A DNA stretch of 10,042 nucleotides from positions 1-10,042 of the forward strand of contig JAGARY010000132.1 of assembly GCA_017622055.1 (NCBI GenBank), read 5' to 3'. Positions 1 to 5,378 of the stretch are shown in pieces. A program made the position numbers and the translations under genes. The first letter of the stretch is position 1. Every line of letters begins with the position of its first letter. The stretch is from Treponema sp. Its GTDB lineage: Bacteria > Spirochaetota > Spirochaetia > Treponematales > Treponemataceae. Below the pieces are notes generated by a model that did no database searches, was not told the DNA's origin, and saw only the letters and a list, made by a program, of their open reading frames with translations.

Positions 1-525
1 GGAAGTGATAATATAGATGATATCGCTATTGTGAAACCTTATGACCCAGAAGAATCTCATGAGTATGAAGTCGCTCAGAAGAAACCGAATGGGTATGGGC
101 TTTACGATATGAGTGGTAATGTTTCTGAATGGGTAATGGATCCCTATGCGGATGGATTAAACTATACATGCGGTGCATGTTTTGCTGCGGGATATGAAGA
201 AGGATTCGAAATAACGAGTCTTGGATATGGTTCTAGAAAATATTCTCGCGGAGATATTGGAATACGTTTACTGAGGGCAAATATAAAAAAAGTTGCATCT
301 TCAAATTTAAGATTAAGAACTAACGAAGCAAAAGATAATGAGACAATTTGTATAATGTCAAAGGGCTCTCAAATTAAAATTTTAGAGTTTGGTTCTCCGG
401 AAACAATCGACGGAATTTCTTCAAACTGGGTCAAGGTAGAAGTTTTGTCAAATGCAAAAGACCGCGATGGTAAGCCGATTAAGAAAGGCACGGTCGGCTG
501 GTGCTATGGTGGATATTTGAAATAA
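1..525 (+). CDS. FGE-sulfatase (SUMF1-like) domain protein with C-terminal SH3 domain, 5'-truncated by window
   Basis: The frame is open from base 1, so the gene begins before the window; 174 C-terminal residues are visible. Visible residues 30-45 (NGYGLYDMSGNVSEWV) are the core signature of the formylglycine-generating-enzyme/sulfatase-modifying-factor fold, and RGDIGIRLLR (83-92) fits the terminal G-[FI]-R strand of that domain. Residues about 98-174 look like a bacterial SH3 domain: SNLRLRTN at its start, SNWVKVEV in the middle, and GTVGWCYGGYL at the end. The usual RGGSW segment between the NVSEW motif and the terminal strand is not recognisable. Family members of this kind in spirochaetes are often secreted or surface proteins rather than true sulfatase activators; the SH3 domain suggests binding to cell wall or protein ligands. 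Export cannot be judged because the N-terminus is missing. Domain calls are secure; function is inferred. Confidence 0.85.
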   Translation, partial: GSDNIDDIAIVKPYDPEESHEYEVAQKKPNGYGLYDMSGNVSEWVMDPYADGLNYTCGACFAAGYEEGFEITSLGYGSRKYSRGDIGIRLLRANIKKVASSNLRLRTNEAKDNETICIMSKGSQIKILEFGSPETIDGISSNWVKVEVLSNAKDRDGKPIKKGTVGWCYGGYLK

Positions 526-540
526 ATGTACAAAAAACAA

Positions 541-710
541 CCCCTTGAACGAAACTTACTCTATCTTGCGAGCCTGCATAGGCAAGGGATTGTAGCAGTG
601 CCGAAGGCGGCCACCGCAAGCGAGTGAACAAAGTGAACGAGTGCGGAGGCTGGAGCGCGGCTAGCGCGGAACTGCGGAAAGCCCGGTTTTTGCCGCAGGC
701 AAAAATGGCC
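541..710. repeat. GC-rich hairpin island 1 (putative interspersed structured element)
   Basis: A sharply GC-rich block set in AT-rich DNA. It contains CCCTTG (542-547) facing CAAGGG (583-588); GCC-GAA-GGC (600-608); CCGCA (614-618) facing TGCGG (642-646); the direct repeat GTGAAC (624-629 and 633-638); GCGC (655-658) facing GCGC (664-667); and a perfect 8-bp hairpin TTTTTGCC-GCA-GGCAAAAA (687-705). Bases 601-624 align with 4137-4159 of the second island at 20 of 24 columns, and both islands later show GCCC followed closely by a T run. It lies between the FGE gene and a YARHG gene. It may be a mobile or REP-like element, a structured RNA, or a terminator-rich spacer. The strand is undetermined, although both islands share the same orientation in the window. 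Confidence 0.6.
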
Positions 711-806
711 TATGAAAAAGAAAATTTTAGAGAAGATTACGATTTCTCAGGATCAAGATCAGCTAGTATTACATCATTAGAGTCAAAACATGGAGTAAAA
801 AAATGA
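711..806 (+). pseudogene. possible 3' remnant of a gene ending in an ATGA overlap
   Basis: Between the GC-rich island and the first YARHG gene, one frame stays open and reads YEKENFREDYDFSGSRSA... to a TGA at 804-806. That stop overlaps the ATG at 803 of the next gene. The same ATGA arrangement joins the small ORF and the second YARHG gene at 2087-2090. The base composition is that of ordinary coding DNA here, whereas the upstream continuation of the frame runs through the hairpin island and looks non-coding. A tail of a gene cut off by arrival of the island would explain this. An alternative frame gives a 22-codon ORF (712-780) starting MKKKILEK, which I cannot exclude. No family is recognised. 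Confidence 0.2.
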
Positions 807-1759
807 AAAGAAGAATTATTTTTATAATTATTTCAGTTTTAAGTTTTTATTGTTTTTCAAATGAAAATAGTAATGAACAAATTTTTGCGGATAAGTTAAA
901 TTATCAAAGTAACTATATATTTAAGCAAGGTGATATTTCAATCTGTAATTATATATTTTCTATATATTCCTCCGGCTATAAGCCCTATTATGATGAATTG
1001 GGAGAGAGAGTCCTTACTAATAATGTTTTTGTCATTAAAGATAATAAATTAATAAAAGACTTTTATACAAAATACATTTCAGATAATAACTTTGATAATG
1101 AGATTTTAAGAAAGCAAATTCCTCATGATATTTATAAATCCACTATGGTTTTATCAGATTTTAATTATGATGGAGATGTAGATATTTTATATCTTACTCA
1201 GGATTCTATAGATTCATATTTTTATCTAAAATCTATTGAAGGTGAGGAAAAAATATTTGAATCCAATGAATTTTCTCATGAATCATTGAAAAATTATTCT
1301 GAATCAAAAGTCTTATTTAATGATTCTTTGAAGTTTTGTATCATAAAAAATAAGCGCGGTTTTACTATTCCTTATCAAATAAAAAACAATCAGATTATCA
1401 CAATGTTTTATTATTGGTCTCCATCTGAACAACGTTACATCCTTGATGAAACAGTAACACAGGAACAGATTAAAAATGCATATTGTCCTGAAGATTACTT
1501 CGCCTATAACGGCTTAAAGTTTTCAAAACTTGATTCAAAACTCACAGAAGAAGACTTAAAAGAATTAGACAAAGCCCAATTACGAATAATGCGAAACGCA
1601 GTGTATGCTCGTCATGGTCGAACATTTAAGAGCGTAGATTTGCAATCCCTTTGGGAATGTTATACATGGTATAAAAAGAATCCAAATTACAGCGATTCTT
1701 TATTGACTGATATTGATAAATATAATATTGAACTTATTCAAAAATATGAATCAAAATAA
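803..1759 (+). CDS. secreted YARHG-domain protein, copy 1
   Basis: A 318-residue protein. The start is supported by GGAG at 792-795, seven bases before the ATG. Residues 1 to about 19 (MKRRIIFIIISVLSFYCFS) form a Sec signal peptide; cleavage after CFS is plausible, and the residues before Cys17 do not form a good lipobox. Residues 119-127 (DFNYDGDVD) have the D-x-N/D-x-D-G-D-x-D spacing of a calcium-binding loop. Residues 204-318 are the module shared with the protein at 2087, containing the YARHG signature at 268-272 (NAVYARHGR) and a W/Y-rich segment WECYTWYKKNPNY. YARHG domains occur in exported bacterial proteins, often at the C-terminus, and their molecular role is not established. The middle region is very AT-rich and unlike known families. 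Expected location is the periplasm or the cell surface. Confidence 0.85.
   Translation: MKRRIIFIIISVLSFYCFSNENSNEQIFADKLNYQSNYIFKQGDISICNYIFSIYSSGYKPYYDELGERVLTNNVFVIKDNKLIKDFYTKYISDNNFDNEILRKQIPHDIYKSTMVLSDFNYDGDVDILYLTQDSIDSYFYLKSIEGEEKIFESNEFSHESLKNYSESKVLFNDSLKFCIIKNKRGFTIPYQIKNNQIITMFYYWSPSEQRYILDETVTQEQIKNAYCPEDYFAYNGLKFSKLDSKLTEEDLKELDKAQLRIMRNAVYARHGRTFKSVDLQSLWECYTWYKKNPNYSDSLLTDIDKYNIELIQKYESK
1412..1759 (+). repeat. constant C-terminal YARHG module, copy 1 (pairs with 2747-3094)
   Basis: This block encodes 115 residues plus the stop and aligns without gaps to 2747-3094. The two proteins differ at 8 of 115 positions. The last 56 residues are identical although the DNA differs at 16 bases, all synonymous. 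Nucleotide identity ends within one base of the stop codon. Weaker similarity extends upstream into the motif FCIIxNKRGF (about residue 178 here, 181 in copy 2). Confidence 0.9.
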
Positions 1760-2090
1760 TATTTCTACCTTATTTGGTAAATATAGGTGTGAAAACAAAG
1801 AAAAATTGTTGGCTGAACTAAATATAAATCAGACTGATGAAGAAGAACTTAAATACACATTAAACAAGAATCAAGAACTTGTATCCAGTTTGTTTTTTAA
1901 TAATGCTACAGAATGGAAACAAGACTTCGGCCTTATGGATGCTTATAAAAAAGCTTGGCCATACTGTGATATGGATTTTCTGAAACAACAAAAGAATCGG
2001 GGATATTGTGATAGTTTATCAAAAATGATTTCCGATTGGGGTAAATGGTCAAATTCAAATGATATATGGAATTGGGAGGATAGATTATGA
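1746..2090 (+). CDS. small tryptophan-rich hypothetical protein between the YARHG genes
   Basis: An open frame of 114 codons from ATG 1746, which overlaps the end of the preceding gene by 14 bases. A longer TTG start at 1713 would lie wholly inside the upstream gene. No Shine-Dalgarno sequence precedes 1746, so initiation would rely on translational coupling. The stop TGA (2088-2090) overlaps the ATG of the next gene as ATGA. The product has no signal peptide or membrane segment and looks cytoplasmic. It has an acidic stretch (DEEELKY) and a C-terminus rich in Trp: EWKQD, KAWPYCD, SDWGKW and IWNWEDRL. No family is recognised. It could be a genuine partner of the YARHG proteins or the 3' part of an older gene whose front was replaced. 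The overlaps at both ends favour real translation. Confidence 0.5.
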   Translation: MNQNNISTLFGKYRCENKEKLLAELNINQTDEEELKYTLNKNQELVSSLFFNNATEWKQDFGLMDAYKKAWPYCDMDFLKQQKNRGYCDSLSKMISDWGKWSNSNDIWNWEDRL

Positions 2091-3094
2091 AAAAAAAATT
2101 TATTTTAGCAATTTTATTTATTGTAAATTTTAATTGTTTTTCATTAGATTATGAAGCAATTAAAAATAATATAATAAATTCTTTTTGGTTTAAAGAAAAA
2201 AAAGGGATAGAAAGTAATATTAAAAATATTTATAAATTAAATAATGATTTTTATATTACATATATTTGTTTTAAAAATAGTCAACTTATATATTATTTTG
2301 ATGGTGTAAATGAAGATTGGGAGCATCCAGAAAAATCAATATCAAATGTTAATATTAAATATTTAACAAAAATTGGAGAACTAGATGCTTTTATTGGTGA
2401 TTTTACTTATACAGAATCAAATCAAGTTCTATTTATAGATTTACACCCCACAATGAACTGGAATAATTTTGTACTACAAGGCCCTGATTTTAATGATATA
2501 CCTTTTTTTATTACATTTCCTAGTTATCAATATCCTAGTAGTACATTGTATGATGATGTGCAGAAATATACTGGGACAAATAAAAGAGTAAATGCATTAA
2601 GATATATTTCTTTTAATGATATTAGATTTTGTATAATTAATAATAAACGAGGATTTTTAATTGACGCAATTGGAAAAGTCTATTCAGATGGTGATTCATA
2701 TAAAATGGATACCAGTAAGAATGATAGTTCAAATCAAGTCTTCTTTTACTGGTCTCCAAAAGAACAAAAATACATCCTTGATGAAACAGTAACACAGGAA
2801 CAGTTAAAAAATGCCAATTGTCCTGAAGATTACTTTGCCTACAATGGCTTAAAGTTTTCAAAATTAGATTCAAAACTTTCGGAATCTGATTTAAAAGATT
2901 TGGATAAAGCTCAACTTCGTTTAATGCGAAATGCAGTGTATGCTCGTCATGGACGTACTTTCAAAAGTGTAGATTTACAGTCTCTTTGGGAATGTTATAC
3001 ATGGTATAAAAAGAATCCAAATTATAGTGATTCTTTGCTAACTGATATTGATAAATATAATATTGAACTTATACAAAAATATGAATCAAAATAG
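2087..3094 (+). CDS. secreted YARHG-domain protein, copy 2
   Basis: A 335-residue protein whose ATG overlaps the stop of the small ORF (ATGA); GGGAGG at 2075-2080 is its ribosome-binding site. Residues 1 to about 19 (MKKKFILAILFIVNFNCFS) form a Sec signal peptide. Residues 20 to about 170 do not visibly align with copy 1 and lack its calcium-loop motif; this part is extremely AT-rich and rich in Asn, Tyr, Phe and Ile. From about residue 175 (FNDIRFCIINNKRGF) similarity to copy 1 begins, and residues 221-335 are the shared module with YARHG at 285-289. The layout is that of paralogues with a variable exported head and a constant tail. The C-terminal ends QKYESK are the same. Function is unknown; probably periplasmic or surface-exposed. 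Confidence 0.85.
   Translation: MKKKFILAILFIVNFNCFSLDYEAIKNNIINSFWFKEKKGIESNIKNIYKLNNDFYITYICFKNSQLIYYFDGVNEDWEHPEKSISNVNIKYLTKIGELDAFIGDFTYTESNQVLFIDLHPTMNWNNFVLQGPDFNDIPFFITFPSYQYPSSTLYDDVQKYTGTNKRVNALRYISFNDIRFCIINNKRGFLIDAIGKVYSDGDSYKMDTSKNDSSNQVFFYWSPKEQKYILDETVTQEQLKNANCPEDYFAYNGLKFSKLDSKLSESDLKDLDKAQLRLMRNAVYARHGRTFKSVDLQSLWECYTWYKKNPNYSDSLLTDIDKYNIELIQKYESK
2747..3094 (+). repeat. constant C-terminal YARHG module, copy 2 (pairs with 1412-1759)
   Basis: The second copy of the 115-residue module. It is less AT-rich than the first half of its own gene, so the composition changes where the module begins. Non-identical residues cluster before the YARHG signature; everything after LR(I/L) is identical in protein. 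Confidence 0.9.
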
Positions 3095-3123
3095 CGCCTT
3101 AAATTATCCATGCTTACCAGAAA

Positions 3124-3167
3124 AAGTAAGAATTCTGAATTCTGAATTCAAAATTTTAAACTTACTT
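3124..3167. terminator. weak inverted repeat between convergent genes, with GAATTCT tandem repeat
   Basis: AAGTAAG (3124-3130) and CTTACTT (3161-3167) form a 7-bp inverted repeat around the junction of the second YARHG gene and the convergent birA gene; its right arm lies inside the birA end. Between the arms, GAATTCT is repeated in tandem almost three times (3130-3149), running into the birA stop codon. The stem is AT-rich and has no clean T tract, so a terminator role for either gene is only a possibility. Confidence 0.2.
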
Positions 3168-3960
3168 CTCCAGAGTTCAAAACTTTTGTTTTTCCTTCTG
3201 CTTGTACTACAAGATTTGCGTTGTTGTCTATGTCCAAAACTGTGGCGGTGTAGCTGGATTTTGCGTCATCAATTATTGGGAACACTTGAACTTGTTTTCC
3301 AATTAAAAAAGAAAGTTTTTTGTATTCTTCTAGTTTTTTTTGTAATTGATTTTCTGTTGGGTTTTGAAAAAAGCAAATTATGTTTTGAATTAATTTTGCT
3401 GTAAATTCAATTTTTGTTTGTTCTGAAATTTCTTTTTTTAAAACTGTTCCTGCAATGTTTTGAATTTCTTGTGGGAAATCTTCTTTTGATTTATAAAGAT
3501 TTATTCCAATTCCTAAAACAACTTTTGCAATTTTTCCTGTGGTGTAATCTATAATTCCTTCTGCCAAAATGCCGCAAACTTTTTTGTTGTTTATAAAAAT
3601 GTCGTTTATCCATTTGATTTTTGATTCTATATTAAAAAATTCTTTTATTGTGTTGCAAACTTCAACACCAGAAAATGCTGTAATTTGTGAAGGTGTAATG
3701 TTTTTGTTTTGTAAATCTATTGTTAATGAAAAGTAAAGACCGCTTGCATTTGGTGAATAAAAACTTCGTCCCATGCGTCCGCGTCCTGCTGTTTGGCTGT
3801 CTGCAACAACAATTAGGTTTTGATTTAAGTTTTTTTCTAAAAGATTTTTTGAGTATGTGTTTGTGGAATCAATTGTAGAAAAATATTCTATTTTGTAGTT
3901 TTGATTTATGTTTTGCAAAAGAGTTTTTAGTTGTTGTTCAGATTTTTCGTTTTTAGTCAT
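3148..3960 (-). CDS. birA: biotin--[acetyl-CoA-carboxylase] ligase, monofunctional
   Basis: A 270-residue biotin-protein ligase. It makes biotinyl-5'-AMP from biotin and ATP and transfers biotin to the carrier lysine of acetyl-CoA carboxylase or related carboxylases in the cytoplasm. Visible motifs are DSTNTYSK (31-38), QTAGRGRMGR (56-65, biotinyl-AMP loop), KWIND (116-120, in the place of the usual KWPND), KVCGILAE (127-134) and GIGIN (150-154). The small C-terminal SH3-like domain ends with LNSGEVSL (261-268). There is no N-terminal helix-turn-helix, so it should not repress biotin genes as E. coli BirA does. The start is the only ATG ahead of the conserved DSTN motif; no Shine-Dalgarno sequence precedes it. 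It is divergent from queA across a structured spacer. Confidence 0.93.
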   Translation of the reverse strand: MTKNEKSEQQLKTLLQNINQNYKIEYFSTIDSTNTYSKNLLEKNLNQNLIVVADSQTAGRGRMGRSFYSPNASGLYFSLTIDLQNKNITPSQITAFSGVEVCNTIKEFFNIESKIKWINDIFINNKKVCGILAEGIIDYTTGKIAKVVLGIGINLYKSKEDFPQEIQNIAGTVLKKEISEQTKIEFTAKLIQNIICFFQNPTENQLQKKLEEYKKLSFLIGKQVQVFPIIDDAKSSYTATVLDIDNNANLVVQAEGKTKVLNSGEVSLKF

Positions 3961-3968
3961 TTACTATT

Positions 3969-3996
3969 ATTTTACTTGTTTTTTTTTTGTTGTAAA
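3969..3996 (-). promoter_or_regulatory. candidate birA promoter giving a leaderless or nearly leaderless mRNA
   Basis: Read on the minus strand: TTTACA (3996-3991), a 16-bp spacer that is mostly an A run, then TAAAAT (3974-3969). Transcription would begin about 7 bases further on, within a few bases of the birA ATG at 3960. The absence of a Shine-Dalgarno sequence there is consistent with this. AT-rich DNA produces such matches by chance, so this is tentative. Confidence 0.3.
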
Positions 3997-4028
3997 GTGG
4001 GAGACCTCAAACCTTTGTAGAATGGGAT

Positions 4029-4248
4029 GAATGTTCATTCAGTTTTGCTCTGCAAAACTGGAAGGCGAAGGTAATATAAAATTTACGATAAAAAATAATG
4101 ATTTTGACCTTCGCCACGTGAGTTCCAGTAGGGGCACCGAAGGTGTCGACCGCAGCGAGCCTTTTGGCTTGCGAGGACGATGACCGTTAGGGAACCCCGA
4201 ATGGAACGACAGCGAAAACGAAGTTTGAGCTGGCACGCCCTTTTTTTT
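4029..4248 (+). repeat. GC-rich hairpin island 2: chain of stem-loops ending in T8, possible structured RNA
   Basis: This fills most of the 315-bp gap between birA and queA. Stems in order: GAATG-TT-CATTC (4029-4040); CAGTTTTGC-TCT-GCAAAACTG (4040-4060, perfect 9 bp); a long helix with ACTGGAA (4057-4063) facing TTCCAGT (4123-4129) stacked on GGCGAAGGT (4064-4072) facing ACCTTCGCC (4107-4115); GGCACC-GAA-GGTGTC (4133-4147); GCGAGCC-TTTT-GGCTTGC (4155-4172); CCGTTAGGG-AAC-CCCGAATGG (4184-4204, one mismatch); and CAGC/GCTG (4210-4213, 4229-4232) with an inner AAAC-GAA-GTTT and tandem G-A mismatches between them. GCCC and eight Ts follow (4237-4248). Some stems compete (4057-4060). Its core (4137-4159) resembles island 1. 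It could be an RNA upstream of queA, a terminator-like element, or a non-autonomous mobile element. Strand is assumed from the T tract. Confidence 0.6.
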
Positions 4249-4260
4249 ATTGTGATTTTT

Positions 4261-4269
4261 TGGTATAGT
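4261..4269 (+). promoter_or_regulatory. candidate extended -10 promoter of queA
   Basis: TGGTATAGT is a good extended -10 element (TGn followed by TATAGT). The position expected for a -35 box falls in the T run that closes the hairpin island and has no good hexamer, which extended -10 promoters tolerate. Initiation about 7 bases downstream would fall at or next to the queA ATG (4276), again predicting a leaderless transcript. Confidence 0.4.
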
Positions 4270-4275
4270 GGCGGT

Positions 4276-5349
4276 ATGAAAACTTCAGATTTTAACTTTG
4301 ATTTACCAGAACATTTGATTGCGCAACATCCTAGTGGGGTTCGTGGACAAGATAAATTAATGCTTTTGAATAGAGAAACTGGCGTTGTGGAACATTTTAT
4401 GATGGACGATTTGCCTTTGCTTATTCCGGAAAATGCGTTGATGGTCTTTAATAATTCAAGAGTGCGTCGTGCTAGAGTTTATGGAATTAAGGAATCTACT
4501 GGCCGTGAACAGGAATTTATGTTTTTGAACACTATGAACGATGAATGTTCGGTTTGGAACGTAATGGTAAAAAATGCTAAAAAGCAAAAGCCTGGTATGA
4601 ATTATAAGTTTCCTGATGGAACTGTGGGAACTATAATTTTGGATGAATCAAAAGTTGGAACTGAATTTAGGGCTTTAAAATTTGACTTTACTATTGATGA
4701 AGATTGGTTTGAACGAAACGGACACATCCCGCTTCCGCCTTATATTCGCCGAGAAGATACTGAAGAAGACAGCGAACGATATCAAAATGTTTATTCTAGT
4801 GATGTGGGAAGTGCTGCGTGTCCTACGGCGGGGCTTCATTTTACTGATGAAATGATGAAAAAACTTTCTGATAAGGGAATTGAGCGTTGTTTTGTTACTT
4901 TGCATGTGGGGCTTGGAACTTTTTTGCCTGTTCGTGAAGATAATATTGAAAATCACAAAATGCATGAAGAATGGTATTCAATTCCTGTGGAAACTGCAAA
5001 AAAAATTAATGAAGCAAAGGCTGCTGGGCGTCCAATTTTGGCTGTGGGAACTACAAGTGTTAGAACTTTGGAAAGTGCGGCTCAAAAATTGATTCAGAAT
5101 GGGGAAAAGCCTGGGCAAAATGGGCAATGGATAAAAGCGGGAACTGATTCTACAAAGATTTTTATGTATCCTGGGTATGAATTTCAGGTTGTAGATAAGA
5201 TGTTTACGAATTTTCACACGCCAGAAAGCACTTTGATTATGCTTGTTAGTGCCTTTGCGGGAAAAGAAAAAATTATGAATGCTTACAAAACAGCTGTAGA
5301 AAAAGAATATAGATTTTTTTCTTACGGCGATGCAATGTTCATTCGGTAG
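4276..5349 (+). CDS. queA: S-adenosylmethionine:tRNA ribosyltransferase-isomerase
   Basis: A 357-residue cytoplasmic enzyme. It transfers and rearranges the ribosyl part of SAM onto preQ1 at position 34 of GUN-anticodon tRNAs, giving epoxyqueuosine. The protein matches QueA along its length: MKTSDFNFDLPEHLIAQHP at the start; HIPLPPYIRRED (150-161); ERYQNVY (167-173); PTAGLHFT (183-190); LHVGLGTFLPV (209-219); AVGTTSVRTLES (256-267); YPGYEFQVVDKMFTNFHTP (298-316); STLIMLVSAFAG (318-329); and FFSYGDAM (347-354). The usual NDTRV motif reads NNSRV (59-63). The start is fixed by the family N-terminus, so the frame-open extension back to 4180 inside the hairpin island is not used. No good Shine-Dalgarno sequence is present. 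Length is typical of the family. Confidence 0.96.
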   Translation: MKTSDFNFDLPEHLIAQHPSGVRGQDKLMLLNRETGVVEHFMMDDLPLLIPENALMVFNNSRVRRARVYGIKESTGREQEFMFLNTMNDECSVWNVMVKNAKKQKPGMNYKFPDGTVGTIILDESKVGTEFRALKFDFTIDEDWFERNGHIPLPPYIRREDTEEDSERYQNVYSSDVGSAACPTAGLHFTDEMMKKLSDKGIERCFVTLHVGLGTFLPVREDNIENHKMHEEWYSIPVETAKKINEAKAAGRPILAVGTTSVRTLESAAQKLIQNGEKPGQNGQWIKAGTDSTKIFMYPGYEFQVVDKMFTNFHTPESTLIMLVSAFAGKEKIMNAYKTAVEKEYRFFSYGDAMFIR

Positions 5350-5378
5350 AAGTTTTTTTGGTAATAGTTCTTAGTTTT

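Noticed and set aside
624..806. 60-codon frame running from a GTG in island 1 to the first YARHG start, as a complete gene
   Set aside because: Its first half is the GC-rich hairpin repeat, with no ribosome-binding site; only the last part looks coding, so I list that part as a possible remnant.
803..862. Lipoprotein signal in the YARHG proteins (Cys at residue 17)
   Set aside because: The residue before Cys is Tyr (Asn in copy 2), which does not fit even the relaxed spirochaete lipobox; a plain signal peptide fits better.
1713..1745. TTG start for the small Trp-rich ORF
   Set aside because: It is wholly inside the conserved end of the YARHG gene; the same bases occur at the end of copy 2, where the frame leads to unrelated sequence.
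3048..3404. 118-codon plus-strand frame after the second YARHG gene
   Set aside because: It is antisense to birA, which has all family motifs; its Leu/Phe/Cys-rich content is a shadow.
4039..4236. 65-codon minus-strand frame opposite island 2
   Set aside because: It reads through inverted repeats, shows no protein-like pattern and has no start signal.
4180..4275. N-terminal extension of queA
   Set aside because: The family N-terminus begins exactly at 4276; the extension is translated hairpin DNA and the promoter-like sequence lies inside it.
4021..4275. preQ1 riboswitch upstream of queA
   Set aside because: No recognisable preQ1 aptamer is present, and the queA promoter candidate lies downstream of the structure, so it may not be in the queA mRNA.
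5350..5378. Terminator between queA and the FAD-subunit gene
   Set aside because: There are T runs but only a 4-bp AGAA/TTCT pairing, too weak to call.
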